Assembly: GCA_934647305.1 (NCBI GenBank)
Contig: CAKUFI010000001.1
Span: forward strand, 1-64,000
DNA length: 64,000 nucleotides
Direction: 5' to 3'
From: an uncultured Clostridia bacterium
Lineage (GTDB): Bacteria > Bacillota > Clostridia > Christensenellales > Aristaeellaceae
Shown: piece after piece, positions 45,011-55,962 of the stretch
How the letters are laid out: each line of letters opens with the position of its first letter
How positions within the stretch are numbered: position 1 is the first letter of the stretch
Position numbers and translations under genes: made by a program
Notes under the pieces: generated by a model
The model's database searches: none
Told to the model about the DNA's origin: nothing
What the model saw: the letters and a program-made list of their open reading frames with translations, nothing else

Positions 45011-45091
45011 GTCCTACGCGAAAATCCGGCAATATGCAGTTTTTTTTCCCTGCACATATCCGGTAAATACCCATTTTTGAAGGAATGCAGA

Positions 45092-45120
45092 TTGACGAAA
45101 GCAGCCTCCGATTGTAAAAT
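45092..45120 (+). promoter_or_regulatory. Promoter of the locus-2 transporter
   Basis: TTGACG (45092-45097), 17-bp spacer, TAAAAT (45115-45120). Confidence 0.7.
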
Positions 45121-45186
45121 GAGCATGAAAAATGAGCGCAAGGCGAGGAAAGCGGCCTTGCGTCTAAACTGGGGGAGGCGTCGTTC

Positions 45187-46128
45187 TTGACTTCATCTGT
45201 GATCAAAACAAACAGACAAAAAAGGCGAAGCATGCTGATCTACCTGCTGAATCATTATCAGCTGTATTTGCTGCTCGCTTTTGTGATGCTGTACTTTCTC
45301 TTGTTCGCATATGTGCCCATGTACGGCCTGCGAATGGCGTTTATGGACTTTAATCCGGTGCTGGGCTTCGAGCGAAGTCCCTGGGTCGGCCTGAAAAACT
45401 TCGAGAAGCTGCTGAACGGGCCCTACTTTATTCCAATCATCAAGAACACGGTGTGCATCAGCGTCTATTCGATCGTAGCCGGATGGCCGTTCCCGATTCT
45501 CTTCGCACTGATGGTCAACGTGCTTTTTCATGAGAAGGTGAAGAAGGGCATTCAAACCGTTGCCTACGCGCCGCATTTCATCTCCACAGTGGTCATCGTG
45601 GGCATGCTGAAGCTGTTTCTCTCGCCCACCAGCGGGGCCGTCAACGCGCTTCTGGCCGCGCTGGGACACGCGCGGATCAACTTTTTCGCGGAATCGAAGA
45701 TGTTCTCTTCCATTTATGTCTGGTCTGGCGTCTGGCAGCATACCGGCTGGAACGCGGTCATTTACATTGCCGCTCTGGCGGGGGTCGATCCGCAGCTTCA
45801 CGAGGCGGCGACGATCGACGGCGCGAGCCGCCTGCAGCGGATTGTCCATATCGATATTCCCGGCATTCTGCCCACGGTGATGATTCTGAGCATCATGAGC
45901 TTTGCCAACCTGCTGGGCGTCGGGTTTGAAAAAATCTATCTCATGCAGAACGACCTGAATATTTCCGCATCCGAGGTGATTGCAACCTACTCCTATAAGC
46001 TGGGCCTGGAGCAGATGCAGTTCAGCTTCTCAGCGGCCGTGAGCATGTTCAATTCAGTGATTACCTTTGTCATGCTGATGGCGATGAACGCGCTTGCCAA
46101 GAAGCTGACCAGCATCTCGCTGTGGTAA
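45187..46128 (+). CDS. Sugar ABC transporter permease 1 (LplB type), locus 2
   Basis: A 313-residue CUT1 permease. It starts with TTG at 45187, 8 bp after GGGAGG; the next candidate is GTG 45199. Key features are LLFAYVPMYGLRMAFMDF, APHFISTVVIV, and the ATPase-contact loop HEAATIDGASRLQRIVHIDI. Base composition is slightly lower in GC than in locus 1, but the architecture is the same. Operates with the permease at 46144 and the binding protein at 47109. Confidence 0.92.
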   Translation: MTSSVIKTNRQKRRSMLIYLLNHYQLYLLLAFVMLYFLLFAYVPMYGLRMAFMDFNPVLGFERSPWVGLKNFEKLLNGPYFIPIIKNTVCISVYSIVAGWPFPILFALMVNVLFHEKVKKGIQTVAYAPHFISTVVIVGMLKLFLSPTSGAVNALLAALGHARINFFAESKMFSSIYVWSGVWQHTGWNAVIYIAALAGVDPQLHEAATIDGASRLQRIVHIDIPGILPTVMILSIMSFANLLGVGFEKIYLMQNDLNISASEVIATYSYKLGLEQMQFSFSAAVSMFNSVITFVMLMAMNALAKKLTSISLW

Positions 46129-46143
46129 GGAGGAGAACAACAA

Positions 46144-47040
46144 ATGGAAAGAAGATACTTGAAATCCGAATGGGGCTTTTATCTGGTCGTTTATCTCAGC
46201 ATTGCGCTGGCCATCGTCGTGACCCTGTATCCGATACTTTTTGTCGTCTCCGCGTCCTTTTCTGATCCCTCGCAGGTGGCGCTGGGCAAGGTCTTTCTGC
46301 TGCCCAAGGGATTTCAGACGCTGTCCTATCAAATGGTCTTCAAGAACAGTCAGATCTGGCGGGCGTATGCCAACACCGTGCTGTACACCGTTTCAGGCTC
46401 CCTGATTCAGGTGGCCTGCACAATGATCGCCGCCTTCGTGTTCTCCCGGCGGAATCTCAAGGGGAGCCGCGTCTGCATGATGCTGATACTCTTCACCATG
46501 TATTTTTCCGGCGGACTGATTCCGACCTATTACACAATCCGCTCTTACGGCATGCTGAACACCACCTGGGCGATTATTATCCCCGGCGCGATCAGCGGCT
46601 CCAACCTGATCCTGGCGCGAACCTTTATTCGCACCTCCATTCCCGGCGCGCTGGACGAAGCGGCCGTGATCGACGGCTGCTCGGATATTCGGTATTTTCT
46701 CTCGGTGATTCTTCCGCTGAGCACACCGATTATCGGCGTACTGTCCCTGTACGCGGTGGTCGGCTTCTGGAATTCCTATATGGGCGCGCTGGTATACCTG
46801 AAGGACCGTTCGCGCTACCCCCTGCAGCTGATCCTGCGCGAGATCCTGGTCAACAGTCAGTTCAGCGCGGAGGATCTCGCGGCCATGGACGACCCGAACA
46901 CGATGATGGCGTATCAGGATCTGGCGGAATCCATGAAGTACGCGCTGATCGTCGTGTCCAGCGTACCGATGCTGATACTGTATCCATTTTTGCAAAAGTT
47001 CTTCGTAAAAGGCGTGATGATCGGTTCAGTGAAGGAATAA
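46144..47040 (+). CDS. Sugar ABC transporter permease 2 (YtcP type), locus 2
   Basis: A 298-residue permease, 15 bp behind permease 1 with AAGGAGGAG as ribosome site. LYPILFVVSASFSDPSQVALG, GGLIPTYYTIRSYGMLNTTW, the EAA loop DEAAVIDGCSDIRYFLSVIL and the C-terminal FFVKGVMIGSVKE match the YtcP subfamily. Confidence 0.92.
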   Translation: MERRYLKSEWGFYLVVYLSIALAIVVTLYPILFVVSASFSDPSQVALGKVFLLPKGFQTLSYQMVFKNSQIWRAYANTVLYTVSGSLIQVACTMIAAFVFSRRNLKGSRVCMMLILFTMYFSGGLIPTYYTIRSYGMLNTTWAIIIPGAISGSNLILARTFIRTSIPGALDEAAVIDGCSDIRYFLSVILPLSTPIIGVLSLYAVVGFWNSYMGALVYLKDRSRYPLQLILREILVNSQFSAEDLAAMDDPNTMMAYQDLAESMKYALIVVSSVPMLILYPFLQKFFVKGVMIGSVKE

Positions 47041-47108
47041 TCTGCATCCGTGTGATGGAGCCGACGGCTCATAAGATACATCACAGAATAAAAAAGGAGG
47101 GAAACTCA

Positions 47109-48647
47109 ATGAAACTCAGAACCCTGTCCGCTCTCTTCCTCTGCCTGGTTTTGATCGCGAGCGCCGCGCACGCCCAGATCAACACCGAACGCTATCCGGT
47201 GACTACGGAACCGCTGACCTACACCGCCTGCATGGCCAACAACTACATCAGCGATCCTTCGCAGATGCCCGTTTTCCAGCAGTTCACAGAGATTACCAGC
47301 GTTTCATTTGACTGGACGGTCATTTCCTCGACGAACCTGGAAACGCAGGTTTCCCTGATGCTGGCCAGCAACGAGATTCCGGACGTATCCTTCGGCGTGT
47401 TTAACGACGGCAACGTGCTTAAATACGCTCCCCTGGGCGTCTTCCTTCACTATGAAGAGTATATCGACGCGGGCATGCCCAATCTCAAGTACATGGCGAC
47501 GGAGGTCAGCCCCGACCTGCTCAAATCTCTGACCTTCTCGGACGGCCATATCTACACCTTGCCCAAGCTCGGCGCGCCGAACGTGCCCACGACCACGGGC
47601 GTTTATATCAACAGGGCGTGGCTGGACGAGCTGAATCTGCAGATGCCAACCACGACCGACGAGCTCTATGACGTGCTGACCGCCTTCAAGGCGCATGCCG
47701 GCGAAGGCTCCATTCCCGAGAACTGCGTGCCTCTGGCATGGAGCCAGTCCGACAAGGGCTGGACGACCGGACAGCTGAACGCCTGGTTCGGCGTCACCCT
47801 GGGCATGATGTTCAAGGACGGCACGGCGATTTATTCCCCCTATACGGAGGAATGGAAGGACATGGTGCTCTGGCTGAACAAGTGCTGGAAAAACGGCCTG
47901 ATGGATACGGAGCTGTTCACGCAGGACGGCGCGACCTTCAAGGCAAAGGGCCGCGAGCTGCTTTACGGCGCCATGCAGACCTATACCCTGCAGACCGTGC
48001 TTGACATTTCAGCCGGCCAGGACGAGAATTACTCGCTTCTCCCCGCGCTGAACGATCGCGCGTTCCGCCAGCGTCCGGACGGCAGCTACACCGTGCTGAA
48101 CAAGGGCGTGATTTCCGCCGCAGTGGAAAAGCCCGAGCTGCTGATGTCCGCGCTGGATTTGCTCTATGATTCGGACATGGGCTTCCAGATCGTCTACGGG
48201 CCGTTCGATATCGTGACCGAGATCACTGACGAGGGAGAATACAAGCGAAAGGACGACATTCCGCCGGCTGGCTATTCGACCCTGGAGGAGTGGACGCGCA
48301 CCTTCTCCTGGAACCAGCTCCCCAGTGCCATTGAGTATACGGATCAGATGAACTCCCTTCTGCAGGACTTCGACCGCCTTGCGCAGTATGAAATGGCCGA
48401 GGTCTACGGCGACCATTGGATCAACGACGTCATGATCTACGGCTTCCAGACGATCGAGGAATCCAACGAGATGAGCGAGTATTCCACCGATATTGAAAAG
48501 TACGTCAACGAGCGCTACGCACAGTGGGTCACCGGCGAGCGCGACGTGGAAGCGGACTGGGAGGAATACAAGACGCAGCTTGAAAAACTGCATGTCAGGG
48601 AATACACCGCGGCGTATCAGGCTTACTATGATCGACTCATGAAGTAA
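47109..48647 (+). CDS. Extracellular sugar-binding protein, locus 2
   Basis: A 512-residue CUT1 solute-binding protein starting after AAAAAGGAGGG. Signal peptide MKLRTLSALFLCLVLIASAA, predicted cut AHA-QI; the cysteine at position 12 is too early for a lipobox. The mature protein has the usual two-lobe pattern with QFTEITSVSFDW, SLMLASNEIPDVSFG and a C-terminal ADWEEYKTQLEKLHV. A terminator-like hairpin separates it from the GH42-like gene. Confidence 0.9.
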   Translation: MKLRTLSALFLCLVLIASAAHAQINTERYPVTTEPLTYTACMANNYISDPSQMPVFQQFTEITSVSFDWTVISSTNLETQVSLMLASNEIPDVSFGVFNDGNVLKYAPLGVFLHYEEYIDAGMPNLKYMATEVSPDLLKSLTFSDGHIYTLPKLGAPNVPTTTGVYINRAWLDELNLQMPTTTDELYDVLTAFKAHAGEGSIPENCVPLAWSQSDKGWTTGQLNAWFGVTLGMMFKDGTAIYSPYTEEWKDMVLWLNKCWKNGLMDTELFTQDGATFKAKGRELLYGAMQTYTLQTVLDISAGQDENYSLLPALNDRAFRQRPDGSYTVLNKGVISAAVEKPELLMSALDLLYDSDMGFQIVYGPFDIVTEITDEGEYKRKDDIPPAGYSTLEEWTRTFSWNQLPSAIEYTDQMNSLLQDFDRLAQYEMAEVYGDHWINDVMIYGFQTIEESNEMSEYSTDIEKYVNERYAQWVTGERDVEADWEEYKTQLEKLHVREYTAAYQAYYDRLMK

Positions 48648-48660
48648 AGCAGGGAATGCG

Positions 48661-48686
48661 GGGGCGGTTCGGATGAATCGCCCCTT
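48661..48686 (+). terminator. Partial terminator between binding protein and GH42-like gene
   Basis: GGGGCGGTTC-GGAT-GAATCGCCCC, 10 pairs, followed by TTTT. It likely sets the binding protein above the downstream enzyme in expression. Confidence 0.8.
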
Positions 48687-48710
48687 TTCCCGGAAAGAGG
48701 GGCTGAAAAA

Positions 48711-50843
48711 ATGAATCGAGAAGAAGCGCTGAAGCTGCTCAGGGAGGAACCGGTTTTCTGGTCGCGCATGGGCTTTTGCTATGACCCGCCCCGAGCGGGA
48801 AAGGATGGAAGGCAGATCATTTTCAGTCGGGACTTTGACCGGTACCGCCGGCTGCACGATCAGTTTGAGAAAATTGGCGTGACGCTGCACACCTCCATCA
48901 TGCACAACGGCTGGGTGGGCGACAACCGGTATGATTACGAGGCGGCCGACGCGACAGTCGATGCGGTTCTGCACGACGCGCCGCAGCGCCTGTACATCCC
49001 CCGGATCAAGCTGAACCCGCCGATGGAGTGGTGCCGCAGCCATCCGGAGGAGCTGCTGGTCTACTATGGCGGGCCGAAAACGGCTGAAGAGATCGCCGCA
49101 CTGGTAGACACGCCGCTGCATGACTGGTTCGGCGGGGACACCGACGGGTATCCGGTGAACGGAGGATTCTATCAGGATGATCGAATCAACCGCAATGGCG
49201 TCATTGCCATGCAGAGCTTTTCGTCGAGAGTGTGGCTTCGGGACGCGAGCGAAGCGCTCAGGCGGCTGATCGAGCACCTGGAAAACGGGAGGTACGGCCG
49301 GCAAATACTGGCCTATCAGATTGCCTTTGGCTGCTGCGGAGAAACCACCCTCTGGGGAGCCTGGCGCCCCGCCGGAACCACTCGACGCGGCGATTACGGC
49401 CTCAGTCACCGCCGCGATTTCATCGAATGGGCAGAAAAGAAATACGGCGGCCGCGAAAAAATGACTGAAGCCTGGGGAGTAGAGCCGGAAAAGATGCAGC
49501 TCCCGCCACCGCCCGAGAGGGAAAGCGCGCACAGCACGCTGGAGGAATGCTTCTATGCCGGAAGCGCCCTGATGCCGGATTATCATGAGTTCCTCTCGCA
49601 AAAGGACGCGGAGGCTGTCAACTGCTTCGGGCGTGTGGTGCACGAAACCTGCGACAAACCGTCCGGCGCGTTTTACGGATACCTGATGGTGCCGCAAACG
49701 GCCTATGCGGGCCATTTGGCGATTGACCGTCTGCTGGATTCGCCGGATATTGACTTCCTCTGCTCCCCGCGCTCTTATTATTACTGTGCGCCGGGCGAAC
49801 CGGGAGGAGAGCAATGCCCGAGCCGCTCGATGAACCGGAAGAAGATCTGGCTGGATGAGCTGGATATCTGGACACATTTAGATCCGCGCAAGCACCCTCA
49901 TCCGGGAACCGCTCGGAACATGGAGGAAACGCAGGTGCTGCTCTGGCGCGAGTGGACGAAAAACGTGACGTGCAATCAGAATTTCTGGTGGATGGACTTA
50001 GGCGACGGCTGGTTCAGCCATCCTCAGATCATGAGTACGCTGGGCAGGCAGCGCGAGCTCTCCGGGAGGCTCAAGCAGACGCCCCACCGCAGTGTGAGTG
50101 AGATCCTGCTGGTGCTGGACGACAAGAGCTTTGGCGACATGCGGGTAAGCTATGGCCTTTCTGCTGGAATGCGCCGCTTTGAGCGGGAAATCAAGCTGTG
50201 CGGCGCGCCGACGGATCTTTTCCGGCTGGCGGATCTGGACGAAATGCCGCTGCAGCAGTACAAGGTCATCTGCTTCCTGAACGGATACACGCTCACGGAG
50301 GAGAGGTGGCAGAGCCTGAAGGTGCGAATTCGCCCCGGCGCAACCCTGCTGTGGAACTATGCTGCAGGGATTCGCGCGCCTGCGTTTGACCGGCAAAACG
50401 TTCGCCGCGTCACAGGCTTTGGAATCCGCGGGGGTACGGGCTATTCGGAGGCGGTTTATGACGACGCGCCGCTTGACTTTCCGCCTCTGCGCATTGACGA
50501 GGCTGGTGGGGGAGAGACGCTGCTGTCCGCGTCTGACGGCCCTGTAGCCGTGCGGAAACTGTGCGGGGAGGGCGGATGCGCCGTACTGGCGACCGAGCCC
50601 TGCCTGCACATGGAGCAGCTGCGTCCTGTTCTGCAGGCGGCGGGAGTTCATTTCTACGCGTCGATGGGGTGTACGGTCTATGCTGACAACCGGCTGCTGG
50701 GCGTCTTTTCTCAGGAAGGCGTCGTCGCCGACGAGCCGCGCTTGCCAGAAACGATGCGCCTTGCAGAGACGCTGGTAAAGGCCTCGACGCCGTCACAGGC
50801 AGGAATGGCGGTTTATCTGATCGAGCCGACCGCTGCGAAGTGA
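48711..50843 (+). CDS. GH42-like beta-galactosidase family protein
   Basis: A 710-residue cytoplasmic clan GH-A enzyme. Candidate acid/base Glu is in GCCGETTLWGAW (about 208) and nucleophile Glu in IWLDELDIWTH (about 382), the spacing of GH42-type enzymes. A barrel of about 430 residues is followed by a glutamine-amidotransferase-like domain (SEILLVLDDKSFGDMR, YKVICFLNGYTLTEE) as in GH42 trimers. The N-terminus is divergent from classical LacZ-like GH42 enzymes, so the bond cut is uncertain. Behind the locus-2 transporter; it probably hydrolyses the imported oligosaccharide. Confidence 0.75.
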   Translation: MNREEALKLLREEPVFWSRMGFCYDPPRAGKDGRQIIFSRDFDRYRRLHDQFEKIGVTLHTSIMHNGWVGDNRYDYEAADATVDAVLHDAPQRLYIPRIKLNPPMEWCRSHPEELLVYYGGPKTAEEIAALVDTPLHDWFGGDTDGYPVNGGFYQDDRINRNGVIAMQSFSSRVWLRDASEALRRLIEHLENGRYGRQILAYQIAFGCCGETTLWGAWRPAGTTRRGDYGLSHRRDFIEWAEKKYGGREKMTEAWGVEPEKMQLPPPPERESAHSTLEECFYAGSALMPDYHEFLSQKDAEAVNCFGRVVHETCDKPSGAFYGYLMVPQTAYAGHLAIDRLLDSPDIDFLCSPRSYYYCAPGEPGGEQCPSRSMNRKKIWLDELDIWTHLDPRKHPHPGTARNMEETQVLLWREWTKNVTCNQNFWWMDLGDGWFSHPQIMSTLGRQRELSGRLKQTPHRSVSEILLVLDDKSFGDMRVSYGLSAGMRRFEREIKLCGAPTDLFRLADLDEMPLQQYKVICFLNGYTLTEERWQSLKVRIRPGATLLWNYAAGIRAPAFDRQNVRRVTGFGIRGGTGYSEAVYDDAPLDFPPLRIDEAGGGETLLSASDGPVAVRKLCGEGGCAVLATEPCLHMEQLRPVLQAAGVHFYASMGCTVYADNRLLGVFSQEGVVADEPRLPETMRLAETLVKASTPSQAGMAVYLIEPTAAK

Positions 50844-50864
50844 TTCGGAGGACAACAAAAAGCG

Positions 50865-50900
50865 ACGGGAGATCGACGAGCGTGCGGTCTCCCGTTTGAT
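50865..50900 (+). terminator. Terminator after the GH42-like gene
   Basis: ACGGGAGA / TCTCCCGT arms with a 15-bp loop, then a T-rich tail (TTGATATTTCTCTTT). It lies between two convergent genes and may serve both. Confidence 0.7.
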
Positions 50901-50923
50901 ATTTCTCTTTGCCCAATCGGAAG

Positions 50924-51257
50924 CTATTGCTTCGTTTGCTTCTCGATTTTTACCGATGAGATGATTGCGTATATGACAACACAGATCATCAAGGGGATTT
51001 CAAGCAGAAGCAGTTTCCTGATCTGAAGCGCCATCGATAGACCGCTGACGAAAAACACCGCGCCCAGGAAGCAAAATACAATGGCGGATTGCCTGTAATG
51101 AGGCTTTTTGTCCATTTTTTCGCGCTCGTCTTTTGCAGCCCACAGATACGCGTTATTAAACAGGAATCCCTTTTCCGCAAACTGACGAGCGCTGATGAAC
51201 ACACAGCGCCATAAGTATAAAGCTGACGGTGATTTCGATCCGGTCTGCGGCAGCCAT
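50924..51257 (-). pseudogene. Small two- or three-helix membrane protein, frameshifted
   Basis: A strong ribosome site (GGAGGGG) and ATG at 51257 open a frame MAAADRIEITVSFILMALC that ends after 33 codons, while the next frame (from GTG 51202) continues FISARQFAEKGFLFNNAYLW and then a normal C-terminal half with two membrane helices. The two join smoothly by a single-base change at a GTGTGT tract near 51200. The rebuilt protein is about 112 residues, with helix, loop with KDEREKMDKKPHYRQ, and two helices, like DUF3784-type proteins. It is either a real inactivation, a programmed shift, or a base-calling error. Confidence 0.6.
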
Positions 51258-51327
51258 ATTTCCCCTCCAAATGACGAACGATCATTCTATGTCACTCTAT
51301 TGAATAACTGAGCTGCTGCTGTCTGTG

Positions 51328-52991
<1,664 letters not shown>

Positions 52992-52995
<4 letters not shown>

Positions 52996-53684
52996 TGCGC
53001 TTCCTCCTCGGAACGAATCTTATACCCGCGTCCATAGACGGTCTGTATCTGCCCGGCGCACGGCCCCAGCTTGCTGCGCAGGGTCTGCATGTGCGCGTCG
53101 AGCGTGTGGTCGCCGCCGATGTAGTCGCTGCCCCAGACCTCGCCCAGCAGCTTCTGGCGCTCAAAGACGTGGTCGGGCTTGCGCATCAGCAGCGTCAGCA
53201 GCTGGTATTCCTTGAGCGTCAGCTCAACCGGCTCGCCCTGCGCGCGTACCGTGTGGCGCTCCTGATCCACCTCGACCCCGCCCACCTTCAAAAGCGAGGG
53301 CGCGGGGGAGGCGGCGCTGCGCCTGAGCACAGCCTTGACCCGGGCAACCAGCTCCATCACGCCGAAGGGCTTGCTCAGGTAGTCGTCCGCGCCCTCCTCC
53401 AGGCCGCGAACCACGTCATCCTCGGCGTCGCGCGCGGTCAGCATGACGACCGGGATGCGCATCACGCCCGGCGTGCGCTTGAGCCGCCGCAGCACGAAGA
53501 AGCCGTCTTCGTCCGGCAGCATGACGTCCAGCAGAATCAGGTCGGGCTGACGTGCCTCGAGCGCGGGCCAGAAGTCGGCGGGGCGCTCAAAGCCCTCGGC
53601 CTGCAGGCCCATCGTTCGCAGCGTGTAGATCACCAGGCCGCGGATGGACGCGTCGTCCTCGACGTAGTAAACCAGCGCGCTCAT
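52992..53684 (-). CDS. PhoB/OmpR-type response regulator
   Basis: A 230-residue DNA-binding response regulator. Receiver domain with phosphoacceptor Asp in DLILLDVMLPDEDG, switch Thr in VVMLTARDAEDD and Lys in DYLSKPFG; C-terminal winged helix with ELTLKEYQLLTLLMRKPDHV and YGRGYKIR. Start at 53684 overlaps the phosphodiesterase stop in ATGA, so the three genes are translationally coupled. Confidence 0.93.
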
Positions 53685-54676
53685 TCGGACTCGCCGTGCA
53701 TGACGCGATAGAGCACGTCGGGGTAGTCGGTCATGATGCAGTCCGCGCCCATGCTGAGCAGGTAGGCCATATCCTGAGGGTCGTTGATCGTCCAGTACTG
53801 CACGGCCATGTCGTGCGCGTGGGCGTAGTTGATGACGGTCGCCGTGCCCAGGTTCACGCCGTAGTTCAGATAGGGCTCGCAGAAGGGAATCTGCAGCACA
53901 GAGCAGGGCGGCTCATAGCTTTTGCTGTTGGTCAGCGCGGCCAGCCAGAAGCGAAGAACCTCCTTGATCGAGGCGCTCCTGCGCAGGCCGGGATAGGCTT
54001 CGTCCACATAGGCGCTGATTTCCTCATGGAAGGTGCCGAAGGACACCCTGTCCAGCAGGTTTCGCTCCTCAAGCAGGCCGTAGAGGATATCCACGCCCTT
54101 TTTGCCCAGGTCTCCGCCGTTTTTGATCTCGATGATGTACCGGAAGTCGCCGTTCACGTCCAGATAATCCAGCACGTCCTCGACGCGCAGAATCCGCAGG
54201 TCGTCGGGCACCTCGGTCAGGTCTTTATAGGGCGCTTCGCCCGCGTCGTTCACGAACTGAGCGCCCATGTTGAGCTGCCTGAGCTCCTCATAGGTCTTGT
54301 TTTCCGGGCGCACGTCGGTTTCGCCGAATACCTTCGCGCTGTCCGAGGTGCGGTCGAGCGTGTCGTCGTGCAGCAGCACCAGCACGTCGTCCTTGGTGAT
54401 GTGCAGGTCGAACTCGAACACGTCGATCTCGAAGCCCTCCTGCTCGACGCAGTAGCGGAAGGCCATCATGGTCTCCTCGGGGGCGATGCCCGCGCCGCTT
54501 CGGTGGGCGGAGACGTCCGTGCGGGCCATGATGAGCGGGTTGGTCGTGTCGTAGGTCTTCACGTCCGCGGGGTTCGAGCGATGCCTGGACGAGAGAAACA
54601 GCGCGGCGGTCAGCGCGAGGATCAGCGCGAGCAGCGCGCACAGGATGATGCGCAGCGCCTTTTTCCACTTTTTCAT
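53681..54676 (-). CDS. Membrane-anchored glycerophosphodiester phosphodiesterase
   Basis: A 331-residue enzyme that releases sn-glycerol-3-phosphate and an alcohol from glycerophosphodiesters or teichoic-acid fragments. An N-terminal membrane helix (about 9-29) anchors a GDPD barrel: VSAHRSGAGIAPEETMMAF (HR pair; the usual PENT reads PEET), FEFDLHITKDDVLVLLHDD, and C-terminal YWTINDPQDMAYLLSMGADC and TDYP. First gene of an operon with PhoB- and PhoR-type genes, consistent with phosphate scavenging. It follows the serine hydrolase gene by 16 bp. Confidence 0.92.
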   Translation of the reverse strand: MKKWKKALRIILCALLALILALTAALFLSSRHRSNPADVKTYDTTNPLIMARTDVSAHRSGAGIAPEETMMAFRYCVEQEGFEIDVFEFDLHITKDDVLVLLHDDTLDRTSDSAKVFGETDVRPENKTYEELRQLNMGAQFVNDAGEAPYKDLTEVPDDLRILRVEDVLDYLDVNGDFRYIIEIKNGGDLGKKGVDILYGLLEERNLLDRVSFGTFHEEISAYVDEAYPGLRRSASIKEVLRFWLAALTNSKSYEPPCSVLQIPFCEPYLNYGVNLGTATVINYAHAHDMAVQYWTINDPQDMAYLLSMGADCIMTDYPDVLYRVMHGESE

Positions 54677-54692
54677 ACGCGATCGTCCTTTC

Positions 54693-55847
54693 TCAGATCA
54701 GTCCGTTCCACTCCAGCGCGGTATAGGCCATGTTGCGCAGACGCCGCTGGATATAGCCTGCCTGGGTGTCCACGCCCTGCTCGGCGTAAACCAGCGTGAC
54801 GTGATTTTCCGGATCCATCACCACATAGGTGCCCCAGGCGCCGCCCCAGCCGAACTCGCCGCGCGCGCCGGGCGAACCCGAGGCGGCCGGGTCGATTAGC
54901 GTGCGCACGCCCAGGCCGTAGCCGTAGCCCGGGCGGGTTTCAGGCCCCTGATAGTCGGCCAGCGCCGCGGGGCACAGGCGATTCGTCCGCATCAGGTCGA
55001 CCGTCCGGCCGGAAAGCAACCGCACGCCCTCCTTCGATACGCCCCGATTGGTCATCGCGCAGGCGAAGCGGGCATAGTCGTCCACCGTCATCGTCAGACC
55101 CGCGCCGCCGCTGAAGAAGTTTTCGCTGGGCTGCAGGAGGTTTTCCTGCGGGCCGGGCGTCAGATTGCGGTTTTCGTCGAACCCGTACCGGCGGCACAGG
55201 CGGCTTTTGTCGATCTCGGATTCGCGGAAGCAGGCGGTTTTCATGCCCAGCGGCTCGAAAACGTTCTTTTTCAGGTATTGATCGAACGTCATGCCGCTGA
55301 TCACCTCGATCAGCGCGCCCAGCACGTCGTGCGCCAGGCTGTAGCGCCAGTGCGTGCCCGGCTCAAAGAGCAGACTGCCTTTGGCCAGCGCCTGGGCGAA
55401 CTGGCGGGTGGTGAAGCGCAGGCCGGTCTCTTCGTAAAGCGCCTTCAGCGCGGGCTCCTCCATGTTATAGTCCAAGCCGGCCGTCATTTCGAACAGGTTC
55501 TGCACCCGGATCGGGTTCTTTGCCGGGCGCAGGATCTCGCTGCCGTCGGCCAGCCGCTCGCGCACCTGCATATCCCGGAACTCGGGCAGGTAGTCGGAGA
55601 GCGGGTCGTTGAGCAGAAACTCGCCCTGCTCAAAGAGCTGCAGCGCGGCGGCACAGGTCACCGGCTTGGTCATCGAGAACATGCGATAGAGCGTGCTTTG
55701 GGAGGTGTGAATGTACGCCTCGCGATTCTGCCAGCCGGAAAAGTGGCGGTAGACCGGGTCGAAGCCCACGTAGATCGCGCAGTCGCTGCCGCCGATGCCG
55801 CGCTCGATCAGGCGATCCTGAAAGGCGGCCAGCTTGTCAAAGTTCAT
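54693..55847 (-). CDS. Serine hydrolase (class C beta-lactamase / esterase family)
   Basis: A 384-residue beta-lactamase-fold enzyme with no signal peptide. The SxxK motif is SMTK (Ser58, Lys61), and the tyrosine motif is in HWRYSLAHDVLGALIEV; the third motif is near GWGGAWGTYVVMDP. Cytosolic members are usually esterases or peptidases, not resistance enzymes. ATG 55847 follows AGAAAGGATC. It is the first gene after the minus-strand promoter at 55921-55949, so it may co-transcribe with the phosphodiesterase-PhoB-PhoR genes. Confidence 0.88.
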   Translation of the reverse strand: MNFDKLAAFQDRLIERGIGGSDCAIYVGFDPVYRHFSGWQNREAYIHTSQSTLYRMFSMTKPVTCAAALQLFEQGEFLLNDPLSDYLPEFRDMQVRERLADGSEILRPAKNPIRVQNLFEMTAGLDYNMEEPALKALYEETGLRFTTRQFAQALAKGSLLFEPGTHWRYSLAHDVLGALIEVISGMTFDQYLKKNVFEPLGMKTACFRESEIDKSRLCRRYGFDENRNLTPGPQENLLQPSENFFSGGAGLTMTVDDYARFACAMTNRGVSKEGVRLLSGRTVDLMRTNRLCPAALADYQGPETRPGYGYGLGVRTLIDPAASGSPGARGEFGWGGAWGTYVVMDPENHVTLVYAEQGVDTQAGYIQRRLRNMAYTALEWNGLI

Positions 55848-55920
55848 GCAAACAGATCCTTTCTATACAAGTTTCTACCTATTAAATAGGCGAATGCCGG
55901 AAGAAAAAGGTCATACTGGT

Positions 55921-55949
55921 ATTATAAACCGGCGCACCGCTCATGTCAA
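55921..55949 (-). promoter_or_regulatory. Strong promoter of the serine hydrolase operon
   Basis: Minus-strand TTGACA (55949-55944), 17-bp spacer, TATAAT (55926-55921), a full consensus match. The -35 sits in the loop of the hairpin at 55929-55958. No convincing Pho box was identified. Confidence 0.9.
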
Positions 55950-55958
55950 GTGCGCCGG
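55929..55958 (-). terminator. Hairpin ending the locus-3 AraC gene, overlapping a promoter
   Basis: Perfect 9-bp arms CCGGCGCAC / GTGCGCCGG with a 12-bp loop, followed on the minus strand by TTTATAAT. It lies 4 bp past the AraC stop codon and shares its bases with the next promoter. Confidence 0.6.
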
Positions 55959-55962
55959 AGGG

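Noticed and set aside
54693..55847. Beta-lactamase resistance gene
   Set aside because: No signal peptide for an enzyme that would need to act outside the membrane; SMTK-type proteins of this length are commonly esterases or peptidases.
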